Positions 49,952 through 58,282 of a DNA stretch of 64,000 bases are shown here, piece after piece. Each line of letters starts with the position of its first letter. Within the stretch, counting starts at the first letter, position 1. The DNA is taken from positions 62,001 through 126,000 of the forward strand of contig JAUNGB010000002.1 in assembly GCA_030524715.1 (NCBI GenBank). Reading direction: 5' to 3'. Origin of the DNA: Eubacteriales bacterium. Lineage in GTDB: Bacteria; Bacillota; Clostridia; Lachnospirales; Lachnospiraceae. The notes below the pieces were generated by a model. It saw only the letters and a list, made by a program, of their open reading frames with translations, was not told the origin of the DNA and made no database searches. The position numbers and the translations under genes are program-made.

Positions 49952-50887
49952 ATGTATGATATTGAGAATTATTATAACGCAAAAACCATAGAAGAGGCGG
50001 TTTCGCTTCTAAAGGCTCATCCTGACGCGCGGATCATTTCCGGAGGAAGCGATGTGCTCATTAAAATACGTGAGGGAAAGATGGCGGGCACTTCTCTGGT
50101 ATGCATCCGGGATATTCCCCAACTGAAAGGGGTAAAAAGGCTGGAATCGGGGGATATTTCCATCGGCGCCGGAACGACCTTTTCCCATATTACCAATGAC
50201 CCGGTGATTCAAAGGTACATTCCTGCGTTGGGAGAAGCCGTAGACCAGGTGGGCGGCCCGCAGGTGCGCAACATCGGAACCATCGGCGGAAATATCTGCA
50301 ACGGAGCAGTGAGCGCGGACAGCGCGCCCACAGTATTTTCCCTGAATGCGCTGCTTCGGATCGAGGATGGGGAGGGCGGACGGACAGTTCCGGTTCGTGA
50401 CTTTTATCTGGGGCCGGGCAGGGTGGACTTAAAGCAGGGAGACGTGCTGACCCATGTGATCATTCCGGCAAAGGAATATCAGGGCTATCACGGCCATTAC
50501 GTAAAATACTCCATGCGCAACGCCATGGATATTGCCACATTAAGCTGCAGCGTGGTAAGCAAAGTGAATCTGCAGGAGAATATACTTGAGGACGTCCGTA
50601 TCACCTTTGGAGTCGCCGCGCCCGTTCCTTTCCGGTGCGTGCAGACAGAGGAAGCTTTAAAGGGAAAATCCCTGTGCAGTGAGCTGTATGAGAAAGCCGC
50701 GGAATTGGTACGGCTGGAAATCAATCCCAGAGATTCCTGGAGAGCCTCCAGGGAATTCCGCCTGCAGATCGGTGGAGAGATTGCCAGACGCGCGCTGCTC
50801 CATACAGTAGAGCAGGCACAGAAGGCTTCCGGAATGGGGATGTCGGTTACTCAGGCAAAAACACAGCCGGGAGGTGGGCAGCTATGA
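49952..50887 (+). CDS. xdhB: Xanthine dehydrogenase FAD-binding subunit
   Basis: Passes electrons from Fe-S to NAD+ or another acceptor. FAD-site motifs are ISGGSDVLIKI near the start and VGGPQVRNIGTIGGNICNG; the C-terminal CO-dehydrogenase-flavoprotein-like domain follows. 311 aa is slightly longer than the usual 290; the extra C-terminal tail is rich in Gln/Gly. Overlaps the 2Fe-2S gene by 4 nt. Confidence 0.94.
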   Translation: MYDIENYYNAKTIEEAVSLLKAHPDARIISGGSDVLIKIREGKMAGTSLVCIRDIPQLKGVKRLESGDISIGAGTTFSHITNDPVIQRYIPALGEAVDQVGGPQVRNIGTIGGNICNGAVSADSAPTVFSLNALLRIEDGEGGRTVPVRDFYLGPGRVDLKQGDVLTHVIIPAKEYQGYHGHYVKYSMRNAMDIATLSCSVVSKVNLQENILEDVRITFGVAAPVPFRCVQTEEALKGKSLCSELYEKAAELVRLEINPRDSWRASREFRLQIGGEIARRALLHTVEQAQKASGMGMSVTQAKTQPGGGQL

Positions 50888-51381
50888 AAAAAGAGATGAG
50901 ATTAGTACAGTGTACCGTAAACGGAAGGAAAGTCGCCGAATACGTGGACGTCCGGGAATCCCTGCTGGATATGCTGCGTAACCGTCTGGGGCTGACGTCC
51001 GTCAAGAAAGGCTGCGAGGTAGGAGAATGCGGGGCTTGTACGGTGATCGTGGACGGCGAGACAATCGACTCCTGTATCTATCTGGCAGTCTGGGCAGAGG
51101 GTAAAAATATCCGGACACTGGAGGGACTGGAAAAGAACGGAGAGCTGACCAGGATCCAGGAGGCGTTCATAGAAGAAGGAGCCATCCAGTGCGGTTTCTG
51201 TACGCCGGGGTTTGTGATGTCCGCTACCGTGCTTTTGGAGCGGGGAGAGAAGCTTTCCAGAGACGCCATCAGAAAGCACATGGCAGGAAATCTGTGCCGC
51301 TGTACAGGCTATCAGAATATCATCAACGCAGTGGAAAAGGTCATGAATGAAAACCTGCACGAAAGTGAAAGATCTGTATGA
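50884..51381 (+). CDS. xdhC: Xanthine dehydrogenase 2Fe-2S subunit
   Basis: Small electron-transfer subunit (165 aa) with both cluster motifs: Cys44, Cys49, Cys52 and Cys64 (GCEVGECGACTVIVDG...C), then QCGFCTPGFVM and NLCRCTGYQNI. It bridges the Mo and FAD subunits. ATGA-type overlap with xdhB. Here the symbol denotes the Fe-S subunit as in E. coli, not the XdhC maturation factor. Confidence 0.94.
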   Translation: MKKEMRLVQCTVNGRKVAEYVDVRESLLDMLRNRLGLTSVKKGCEVGECGACTVIVDGETIDSCIYLAVWAEGKNIRTLEGLEKNGELTRIQEAFIEEGAIQCGFCTPGFVMSATVLLERGEKLSRDAIRKHMAGNLCRCTGYQNIINAVEKVMNENLHESERSV

Positions 51382-51463
51382 GAAAATAAAGATCTGTACG
51401 AGAGAAATGAAATTCTGTATAAACTGACAAGAGTGTGCAAAAATGCAACGGAAAGGAATATAT

Positions 51464-52267
51464 ATGAAGCAGAACAGCATCATTGTCGTCCGGGGCGGAG
51501 GGGATCTGGCAAGCGGCGTTATCCATAAGCTCCATGGCTGCGGCTACCGGGTCCTGATACTGGAAAGCGAGCGGCCCAGCGCTATCCGCCGCAGGGTATC
51601 CTTCTGTGAGGCCGTTTATGACGGAGAGGCCATTGTAGAAAATACGGTATGCCGCAGGATTGATTTCCTAAAGGAATGTGAAGCTGTCTGGGAGGCAGGA
51701 GAAATTCCCCTGCTTGCCGACCCGCAGGCAGAAGCGGTGAAGGAGCTGCAGCCGGATGTGGTGGTAGACGCCATTCTTGCAAAAAGAAATCTTGGAACGC
51801 ATATGGAGATGGCGCCTCTGACCATTGCTCTCGGCCCGGGCTTTGACGCGGGCGAGGATGTGCATTATGTGGTAGAAACCAGACGCGGGCATGATCTGGG
51901 AAGGATCATCACAGACGGCGGAGCTTATCCCAATACCGGGATTCCCGGTATGATAGGAGGCTATGGGAAGGAACGGGTGATCCATTCCCCCGCTGCCGGA
52001 AATATTCATATTTGTTCTCAAATTTCCGATCTGGTAGAAAAAGGCCAGGTGATCGCCAGGGTGGAGGATACCCCTGTGTATGCCTCCCTTACAGGAGTCC
52101 TCAGAGGAATCATCCGGGATGATTACTATGTTTTTGAGGGGATGAAGATTGCGGATATCGATCCCCGTAAGGAAGAAAAAAAGAATTGCTTTACCATATC
52201 CGACAAAGCGCGGTGCATTGCCGGAGGCGTTCTGGAAATATTATTAGCAAACGGAGTACTGCCATGA
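51464..52267 (+). CDS. yqeB: SDMH maturation protein YqeB (EF2563 family)
   Basis: An accessory protein found with selenium-dependent molybdenum hydroxylases (TIGR03309-like). Nucleotide-binding Rossmann start VVRGGGDLASGVIHKLHGCG is followed by family blocks VVDAILAKRNLGT, ALGPGFDAGEDVHYVVETRRGHDLGR and GVLRGIIRD. It is related to the XdhC/CoxI maturation family and is thought to act in loading the modified cofactor. Start at MKQNSIIVV after GGAAAGGA; an in-frame ATG 21 nt upstream is less likely. Stop overlaps yqeC by 4 nt. Confidence 0.9.
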   Translation: MKQNSIIVVRGGGDLASGVIHKLHGCGYRVLILESERPSAIRRRVSFCEAVYDGEAIVENTVCRRIDFLKECEAVWEAGEIPLLADPQAEAVKELQPDVVVDAILAKRNLGTHMEMAPLTIALGPGFDAGEDVHYVVETRRGHDLGRIITDGGAYPNTGIPGMIGGYGKERVIHSPAAGNIHICSQISDLVEKGQVIARVEDTPVYASLTGVLRGIIRDDYYVFEGMKIADIDPRKEEKKNCFTISDKARCIAGGVLEILLANGVLP

Positions 52268-53022
52268 TAAAAAGTCCTGAAAATTATCTCGAACTGTTAA
52301 AGATCAACGTAGAAGAAACGCCCGTCATTGCTGTTGTGGGCGGGGGAGGAAAGACCAGCCTGATCTTCCGGCTGATGGAGGAACTGGTCGCCTTGGGAAA
52401 AAAGGTGATCGTTACTACAACAACGCATATGGCGTATGAACCGCACAGACCTCTGGCTTCAGGAAGAGACTTTAAGCTTGTGCGGGACAATATTGAGAAA
52501 TACGGTTATACAATGGCAGCGGAGATTCTGGGGGAAGAAAAGAAGCTTCGAAGCCTTCCTCCGGAAATCCTGGCAGACCTGAAGGAGTGCTGCGATGTCC
52601 TGCTGATCGAGGCCGACGGTTCCAGACAGCTTCCTCTGAAGGTCCCCGCGGAATGGGAGCCGGTGATTCCCGACATTGCGGATCTTGTTATCAGCGTGAT
52701 CGGTCTGGACTGTCTCGGCAAGCCCATTCGCCAGACGGCGCATCGTATGGAGCGCACATCTGAATTTCTCAAGAAAAGCCTGGACGCTCCGGTAACGCCG
52801 GAGGACATTGTAAAAATCGCGGAGTCCATCTGCGGGCTTTTTAAGAATGTAGAGGACCGCGTTTACCGGGTTTATCTCAATAAGTCAGATATTTTACCGG
52901 ACAAAGGGCCGGCAGAGGAAATCCTGAAAGGGCTGAAGGAAAATCACACGGTCGCTGCCGCCGGAAGCCTGAAAACTCCGGGAATAGCAGAGAATCTGAC
53001 AATGACGGAGGACATGGTGTGA
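52264..53022 (+). CDS. yqeC: SDMH accessory protein YqeC
   Basis: A P-loop protein of the YqeC family (TIGR03172-like) that accompanies selenium-dependent hydroxylases. Walker A-like VVGGGGKTSLIF at residues about 22-33, LLIEADGSR in the Walker B position, and the C-terminal NKSDIL base-recognition-like motif suggest a GTPase/ATPase. Start in the ATGA overlap with yqeB; a longer in-frame reading back into yqeB is not family-like. Stop overlaps mocA (GTGA). Confidence 0.9.
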   Translation: MIKSPENYLELLKINVEETPVIAVVGGGGKTSLIFRLMEELVALGKKVIVTTTTHMAYEPHRPLASGRDFKLVRDNIEKYGYTMAAEILGEEKKLRSLPPEILADLKECCDVLLIEADGSRQLPLKVPAEWEPVIPDIADLVISVIGLDCLGKPIRQTAHRMERTSEFLKKSLDAPVTPEDIVKIAESICGLFKNVEDRVYRVYLNKSDILPDKGPAEEILKGLKENHTVAAAGSLKTPGIAENLTMTEDMV

Positions 53023-53648
53023 AAATTGCAGTGATCATGCTGGCGGCCGGAAACAGCCGCCGTTTCGGCTCCAATAAGCTTATGTACAAGGTAGAAGGCA
53101 AACCAATGTATCAAAGGATCCTGGAGCAGCTTCTGGAAGTGCAAAAGAAAGCGGCGTCGCTTTGCCCATACAATTCCTGCTCCAGGAAATCCTATGAAGA
53201 GAAAACAGAAGCAGCGTTTTCTGTCACGGTGGTAACCCAATATGAGGAGATCGAGGCGGCGGCGCAGTCGCTGGGAATGCGGGTATTACGAAACCCTCAT
53301 CCGGAGGAAGGGATCTCATCCTCCATAAAGATCGGCCTTGGTGCAAATCAGGATGCGGACGCCTTCCTTTTTACAGTTTCAGACCAGCCCTGGCTGCGGG
53401 CGGAAACCATCTTAGGATTGATAGAGTGTTATATGCATTCCTCCAAAGGAATTGCCTGTGTTTCCCACAATGGAAAAACAGGCAATCCCTGTATGTTTTC
53501 TTCCGGATACTTTTCTGAGCTGCTCAGGCTTACCGGAGATGTGGGAGGCAAACGTATTATTTCCGCTAATCCCGGCGACACGGCGATCCTTGAAGTGCCG
53601 GACGGGAGAGAACTGACAGATGTGGATGTACGAGGACACAGCATATGA
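53019..53648 (+). CDS. mocA: MocA/YgfJ-type molybdenum cofactor nucleotidyltransferase
   Basis: Transfers CMP or a related nucleotide to molybdopterin, giving the dinucleotide cofactor used by xanthine dehydrogenase-family enzymes. GT-A-like start VIMLAAGNSRRFGSNKL, then EEGISSSIKIGL and FTVSDQPWLRAETI, and the C-terminal GGKRI block identify it. GTG start overlapping yqeC. An insert of about 25 residues with two Cys (AASLCPYNSCSRKSYEEK) lies between the first helix and the next strand, not typical of the family. Confidence 0.9.
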   Translation: MKIAVIMLAAGNSRRFGSNKLMYKVEGKPMYQRILEQLLEVQKKAASLCPYNSCSRKSYEEKTEAAFSVTVVTQYEEIEAAAQSLGMRVLRNPHPEEGISSSIKIGLGANQDADAFLFTVSDQPWLRAETILGLIECYMHSSKGIACVSHNGKTGNPCMFSSGYFSELLRLTGDVGGKRIISANPGDTAILEVPDGRELTDVDVRGHSI

Positions 53649-53708
53649 CAATAAGAAAAGCCTAAAAAGCTGTATGATTTTACGCATTCCATATAAAAGA
53701 AACAGAAT

Positions 53709-53748
53709 CGAAAAAAGCTGCTTATGGGACAGCCTCCAATAAGCAGCT
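53709..53748 (-). terminator. Terminator of the shell-protein operon
   Basis: Perfect 10-bp stem AGCTGCTTAT / ATAAGCAGCT (53716-53725 with 53739-53748); on the minus strand it is followed by TTTTTT. It may also slow transcription from mocA on the plus strand. Confidence 0.85.
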
Positions 53749-53777
53749 CTTAAAGCCTTATTTTTTAAAGCAATATT

Positions 53778-54068
53778 TTAATGAAATTTATGCTTTGCGG
53801 CATCTTTTTCCACAAGGCGTACAGTCTCGCCCGAGGGATTGGAGATAACAGCCGCTGCTATGACCTCGCAGGGCGGATTCTGCTTAACGCTGTCTACGGC
53901 AGCGGTTACCGCTGCAACATCACCGCTTAAGAATACGGTGGTATGCCCGCCGCACTTTGTATTCCATGTACGGAAGGATACTTCCGAGGCCTTCAGCATC
54001 TGGTCGATCACCAGGATCGCATTGCTGCTTCCAAGAACCTCTACTAATCCGAATGCTCCATATGTCAT
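53778..54068 (-). CDS. Bacterial microcompartment shell protein (BMC-H), pore-loop Cys
   Basis: A 96-aa single-BMC-domain protein (PF00936) that forms hexameric tiles of a protein shell. The fold is readable: AFGLVEVLGSSNAILVIDQMLKAS, pore region TKCGGHTTVFLSG, DVAAVTAAVDSVKQ, VIAAAVISNPSGE. The usual pore KIGSG-like loop reads KCGGH, placing a Cys and His near the pore; a Cys here could bind a cluster or tune transport. Second gene of a two-gene operon, 15 nt after its partner, with AGGGAGGACAC as ribosome site. Its flanks are purine/selenium catabolic genes, which suggests encapsulation of part of that pathway. Confidence 0.92.
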   Translation of the reverse strand: MTYGAFGLVEVLGSSNAILVIDQMLKASEVSFRTWNTKCGGHTTVFLSGDVAAVTAAVDSVKQNPPCEVIAAAVISNPSGETVRLVEKDAAKHKFH

Positions 54069-54083
54069 AATAGTGTCCTCCCT

Positions 54084-54383
54084 TTATTTGTTTATGGTCA
54101 TTTTCAATGCTGTTTCCGTATCAGAAGTGGGAGAGGCAATAATAGTATGGGAAACAATCTTTGCCAACGGCTTAGCTGTTTCCAGAGCAACCTCCATGGC
54201 TGCGGTCACATCAGAGACACTTCCCCTTATTTTTACACAGGCTCCGCTTTTGAGACGGTTACGCTCTACACTCTGGATTTTTACGTTGGCTGCTTTAGAA
54301 GCAGCGTCAAGGGCGACAAAACAGGCAACCAGGTTATCCAGCTCAAAAACCCCTACTGCCATGCCGTTATAATTTTCTGCCAT
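54084..54383 (-). CDS. Bacterial microcompartment shell protein (BMC-H)
   Basis: A 99-aa BMC-domain protein: GMAVGVFELDNLVACFVALDAAS, VKIQSVERNRLKSGACVKIRG, SVSDVTAAMEVALETA, VSHTIIASPTSDTET. The pore loop RLKSGA differs from that of the partner, so the shell probably has at least two hexamer types with different permeability. First gene of the shell operon with its own -35/-10 and GGGAGG ribosome site. Shell vertex (BMC-P) and trimer (BMC-T) genes are not in this window, so the remaining shell must be encoded elsewhere or these two do not form a closed compartment. Confidence 0.92.
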   Translation of the reverse strand: MAENYNGMAVGVFELDNLVACFVALDAASKAANVKIQSVERNRLKSGACVKIRGSVSDVTAAMEVALETAKPLAKIVSHTIIASPTSDTETALKMTINK

Positions 54384-54429
54384 AATACCTCCCGATTTCT
54401 GTTATCCGTACATCTGATATATTTCTTTC

Positions 54430-54458
54430 AGTATACCTTGTTTAACGTCAGATTTCAA
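54430..54458 (-). promoter_or_regulatory. Promoter of the shell-protein operon
   Basis: Minus-strand TTGAAA (54453-54458), 17-nt spacer, TATACT (54430-54435). The stretch just upstream, TGTATTTT-TC-TTGAAAT, resembles the shared purine-arm motif with a 2-nt gap. Confidence 0.75.
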
Positions 54459-54471
54459 GAAAAATACAGGG

Positions 54472-54500
54472 TTTTTCTTTGGGGATAGAAATGTTATAAT
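54472..54500 (+). promoter_or_regulatory. Promoter of the MATE gene
   Basis: TATAAT (54495-54500) with extended TGT and only a T-rich -35 (54472-54477). It is back-to-back with the shell promoter. Confidence 0.6.
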
Positions 54501-54560
54501 AAAAAAGCTGATAAAAATAATCGCGGGCGAGAGTATATTTAAAAACAGAGGTGAGTGGAA

Positions 54561-55916
54561 ATGAAGGTGCATCAGACTGATTTTTCGAAGGGAAGTGTTT
54601 ACCGGAATATCCTGGAGGTAGCGGTTCCCATGACGTTTGCGCAGCTATTGAATCTTTTATACAATATTGTGGATCGGATGTATATCGGCAGGATCCCGGA
54701 GGTAGGAACTCTGGCGCTGACAGGCGTGGGCCTGTGCTTTCCTATAATCACATTGATCACAGCGTTCACCTATTTATTCGGAAACGGCGGTTCACCCCTG
54801 TGTTCTATGGAGCGGGGCAGGGGAAATAAGGCCGAGGCGGAAAAGCTGATGGGAAATACCTTTACGATGCTGATCCTTACAGGAGTCGTATTGATGGTGC
54901 TGGGGCTTTTGTTTTATAAGCCGGTGCTGTATGCCTTCGGGGCAAGTGATACGACCTTTCCCTATGCGGGAGAGTACATACGTATTTACCTGCTTGGAAC
55001 GGTGTTTGTGATGATCTCTGTGGGGATGAATCCTTTTATCAACAGCCAGGGATTTGGAAATATGGGAATGCTGACCGTCTTAATAGGCGCGCTGCTGAAT
55101 ATCGTGCTGGATCCGCTGTTTATCTTTGTGCTTCATATGGGCGTACAGGGCGCGGCTCTGGCCACTATTTTGTCGCAGATGTGTTCCGCGGTCTGGGTCC
55201 TTAAGTTCCTTACAGGAAAGAGAGCCGCCCTGCGCCTGAAGAAAGAGGCCATGAAAATCCAATGGGCACGTGTGCAGAGAATCGTGGCTCTCGGTATATC
55301 CGGGTTTATTATGGCCTTTACCAACAGTCTGGTTCAGGTGGTATGCAATGCAACTCTGCAGGCCTACGGCGGCGATCTGTATGTAGGAGTCATGACCGTA
55401 TTAAATTCCGTGAGAGAGATTTTTACTATGCCTGTAATGGGTATTACGAACGGAGCCTCCCCTGTTATGAGTTTTAATTACGGCGAAAAGGCATATAACC
55501 GTGTAAAGCAGGCTATCCGTTTTGTGACGGTTATTTGTGTAGGCTACACGCTTCTTGCGTGGGGGATACTGAAGCTGTTTCCGGAATTTTTTATCCGTAT
55601 TTTCAACAATGAGCCGAAGCTGATCGAAGCCGGAATCCCCGCGCTTCACATCTACTTCTTCGGATTCTGCTTCATGGCGCTGCAATTTACGGGACAATGT
55701 ACTTTTGTTGCCCTTGGAAAAGCCAAAAAAGCCACCTTCTTTTCTCTTTTCCGCAAGGCGGTTATCGTTACTCCGCTGACTCTTCTTTTGCCAAGGATTG
55801 CCAATCTGGGCGTAGACGGCGTTTTTTGGGCCGAGCCCATCTCAAACCTGATCGGAGGCTGCGCCTGTTTTATTACCATGCTGCTGACAGTATTGCCGGA
55901 ATTGAGGGAAGTGTAA
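54561..55916 (+). CDS. MATE-family efflux transporter
   Basis: A cation-coupled multidrug/organic-compound exporter with twelve predicted helices in two homologous halves. N-terminal block ILEVAVPMTFAQLLNLLYNIVDRMYIGRI and the second-half block GITNGASPVMSFNYGEKAY are typical of clostridial MATE (DinF/NorM-like) proteins. Start at the ATG 7 nt after GAGGTG; an in-frame GTG two codons earlier is too close to that site. Divergent from the shell genes and bounded by a terminator. It may be unrelated to the purine genes around it, or export an intermediate; the sequence does not decide. Confidence 0.92.
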   Translation: MKVHQTDFSKGSVYRNILEVAVPMTFAQLLNLLYNIVDRMYIGRIPEVGTLALTGVGLCFPIITLITAFTYLFGNGGSPLCSMERGRGNKAEAEKLMGNTFTMLILTGVVLMVLGLLFYKPVLYAFGASDTTFPYAGEYIRIYLLGTVFVMISVGMNPFINSQGFGNMGMLTVLIGALLNIVLDPLFIFVLHMGVQGAALATILSQMCSAVWVLKFLTGKRAALRLKKEAMKIQWARVQRIVALGISGFIMAFTNSLVQVVCNATLQAYGGDLYVGVMTVLNSVREIFTMPVMGITNGASPVMSFNYGEKAYNRVKQAIRFVTVICVGYTLLAWGILKLFPEFFIRIFNNEPKLIEAGIPALHIYFFGFCFMALQFTGQCTFVALGKAKKATFFSLFRKAVIVTPLTLLLPRIANLGVDGVFWAEPISNLIGGCACFITMLLTVLPELREV

Positions 55917-55929
55917 GAGAAAAGCAAAA

Positions 55930-55963
55930 AACGACAGCGCCCATAAAGGCGCTATCGTTTTTT
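55930..55963. terminator. Bidirectional terminator between the MATE and carbamate kinase genes
   Basis: Stem AACGACAGCGCC / GGCGCTATCGTT with one C-A mismatch and a 6-nt loop, T-tract on the right and A-tract on the left. The genes on either side converge here. Confidence 0.88.
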
Positions 55964-55990
55964 GCGTACCTGAGCAGCCATCAAAAAGAA

Positions 55991-56935
55991 TTATAAGTGG
56001 ATTCTGGTTCCGGTCTTGCCCTGAATGCCGTCCCTGGCTTTTTCAAGGAGGGTGATAAGGGCGGTGCGGCCTGCGGCAGAGCTTGCGAAATCAACGGCAG
56101 CCTGTATCTTAGGAAGCATGGAGCCTGCGGCAAAGTGACCTTCGGCAATGTACTGTCTGGCTTCTTCGATGGTCAGATCGTCCAGCCATTTTTCGTTCTC
56201 TTTGCCGAAGTTAATGGCCGCCTTTTCTACGGCAGTGAGAATGATAAGCATATCTGCGTCCAGGCGCTGCGCAAGAAGGCTGCTTGCGAAATCTTTATCG
56301 ATCACGGCGGAAGCTCCCTTTAGGTGATCTCCGTTCAATACCACCGGAATCCCGCCGCCTCCGCAGCAGATCACGATTTTATTGGCGTCCACAAGACTGT
56401 TGATGGCGTCCTGTTCAACGATCTCCACAGGCTTTGGAGAAGCGACTACGCGGCGGTAGCCGCGTCCGGCGTCCTCCTTCATGATATGGCCGTAGGTCTT
56501 CTCCTGATATTGTGCTTCTTCTTTTGACATAAAATGCCCGATAGGCTTACTTGGGTTTTTAAAAGCCGGGTCTGCCGGGTCTACACGTACCTGAGTTACA
56601 ACGGTAACCACAGGAGTCCTCATAAAACCGCGTTTACGAAGCTCTTCACGAAGGGCGTTCTGCAGATCATAGCCGATATATGCCTGACTCATGGCGACAC
56701 TGACGGAAAGGGGAGTGTTTGGCTGGTTTTTATCTTCGCGGGAGAGGGCTGCCATAGCATTGTTGATCATGCCTACCTGCGGTCCGTTTCCATGTACGAC
56801 TACTACCTGATGGCCTTCTTCGATCAGGTCGCATAATGCTTTTGCGGTTGTCTTTACAGCTTCCATTTGTTCAGGAAGCGTATTTCCCAATGCATTTCCG
56901 CCGAGGGCGATAACAATTCTTTTCCTTTTATACAT
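55991..56935 (-). CDS. arcC: Carbamate kinase
   Basis: Makes ATP from carbamoyl phosphate and ADP. Full-length match (314 aa): IVIALGGNALGN at the start, VVVVHGNGPQVGMI, VVASPKPVEIVEQDAI, VICCGGGGIPV, KDFASSLLAQRLDAD and FAAGSMLPKIQAAV. Last gene of the minus-strand arm, 14 nt after ygeW; this is the position of yqeA in the E. coli cluster. It would harvest energy from carbamoyl phosphate released by YgeW. Confidence 0.96.
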   Translation of the reverse strand: MYKRKRIVIALGGNALGNTLPEQMEAVKTTAKALCDLIEEGHQVVVVHGNGPQVGMINNAMAALSREDKNQPNTPLSVSVAMSQAYIGYDLQNALREELRKRGFMRTPVVTVVTQVRVDPADPAFKNPSKPIGHFMSKEEAQYQEKTYGHIMKEDAGRGYRRVVASPKPVEIVEQDAINSLVDANKIVICCGGGGIPVVLNGDHLKGASAVIDKDFASSLLAQRLDADMLIILTAVEKAAINFGKENEKWLDDLTIEEARQYIAEGHFAAGSMLPKIQAAVDFASSAAGRTALITLLEKARDGIQGKTGTRIHL

Positions 56936-56949
56936 GTAAAAACCTCATA

Positions 56950-58143
56950 TTATTTCAGGATTCTCGGAGCCGCCTTTACTTCAAGCTTATGCAGGATATC
57001 CTGAATATTTTCAAATTTAGAGAGCATGATCATTGCTGCGATGATATATGGCTTGTAGCTGGCTTCTTTGTAGAGCGGGATTCTGTAACGGTCGAAGACG
57101 CTTGCGTCTACTTCGCCTGTTTCGCAGCTTACGCCTGTGATGTCTGCAGGGAGACAATGAAGGTAAAGCGCTTTGCCGTCCTTTGTTGTTTTCATCAGTT
57201 CTTCTATGCAGGCCCAGTCTTTGTGCTGTGCGTTCTGTGCAAGCAGTTCTTTTTCTAATTTGTCAATACCATCGAAGTCGCCTTCTCCGTAAAGGTTGGT
57301 ACGTTTTTCCATTGCGGCGAAAGGAGCCCAGCTTTTTGGATATACGATATCAGCATCTTTGAAGGCTTCTTCCATGCTGTTTGTTTTGGTGAAGGATCCT
57401 CCGGCTGCTTCTGCGTTCTTTCTTGCGATTTCCTCAACCTCCGGCATTACGTCGTATCCTTCCGGATGCGCAAGAACAACGTCCATACCGAAACGGGTCA
57501 TCAGACCGATAACGCCCTGGGGAACAGAGAGAGGCTTGCCGTAGGACGGGGAGTAGGCCCATGTCATGGCAATCTTTTTGCCTTTCAGGTTTTCCACGCC
57601 GCCGAATTCGTGGATGATGTGAAGCATATCAGCCATACACTGAGTGGGATGGTCTACGTCGCACTGCAGGTTTACCAGTGTGGGTCTCTGCTCCAGAATG
57701 CCGTCTTTGTTTCCTTCTGTTACGGCATCCATAAATTCTTTCTGGTAAGCATGGCCCTTGCCGATATACATATCATCACGGATACCGATCACGTCCGCCA
57801 TAAAGGAAACCATGTTTGCTGTTTCGCGGACAGTCTCTCCGTGAGCGATCTGGGATTTCTTTTCGTCAAGATCCTGAACCTCTAAACCGAGAAGGTTGCA
57901 GGCAGAGGCAAAAGAGAAGCGGGTACGTGTGGAATTATCCCGGAAGATAGAGATTCCAAGGCCGCTCTCGAAAACCTTGGTAGAGATGTTGTTCTCCCGC
58001 ATGAAACGCAGGGCGTCTGCTACAGTGAAGACAGCCTCCAATTCGTCGTCTGTCTTATCCCAGGTCCAGAAGAAGTCGTTGTTGTACATTTCCTTGAAAT
58101 TTAATGCGTTTAATTTATCAATATAATCCTGTAATGTTTTCAT
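56950..58143 (-). CDS. ygeW: YgeW-type knotted carbamoyltransferase
   Basis: A member of the aspartate/ornithine transcarbamylase fold with knotted topology (TIGR03316-like). Carbamoyl-phosphate motif FRDNSTRTRFSF, HPTQCMADM and YLHCLPADITG are visible. In urate or purine breakdown it is proposed to run in the phosphorolytic direction, giving carbamoyl phosphate for the adjacent kinase. Start at MKTLQDYI behind AAGGAGATCACC; an upstream in-frame ATG adds a basic leader with no ribosome site. The 139-nt gap to ygeY holds no gene that I see. Confidence 0.94.
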   Translation of the reverse strand: MKTLQDYIDKLNALNFKEMYNNDFFWTWDKTDDELEAVFTVADALRFMRENNISTKVFESGLGISIFRDNSTRTRFSFASACNLLGLEVQDLDEKKSQIAHGETVRETANMVSFMADVIGIRDDMYIGKGHAYQKEFMDAVTEGNKDGILEQRPTLVNLQCDVDHPTQCMADMLHIIHEFGGVENLKGKKIAMTWAYSPSYGKPLSVPQGVIGLMTRFGMDVVLAHPEGYDVMPEVEEIARKNAEAAGGSFTKTNSMEEAFKDADIVYPKSWAPFAAMEKRTNLYGEGDFDGIDKLEKELLAQNAQHKDWACIEELMKTTKDGKALYLHCLPADITGVSCETGEVDASVFDRYRIPLYKEASYKPYIIAAMIMLSKFENIQDILHKLEVKAAPRILK

Positions 58144-58282
58144 GGTGATCTCCTTGTAAATTTTTGTTTTCAAATTCTTTGCAAAGGGTCCGTGGCGCCG
58201 GATCCTCTGCACACCCTTCGCGCTTTTTACCCCCGCCGCCATGGGTTGTTTAAGACGGCAGGAAGTTAGAAGCAGTGTGGCA

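Noticed and set aside
39861-53648. Selenocysteine (in-frame TGA) in the selenium-linked enzymes
   Set aside because: All genes read through without internal TGA; this enzyme class is thought to use a labile selenium cofactor instead.
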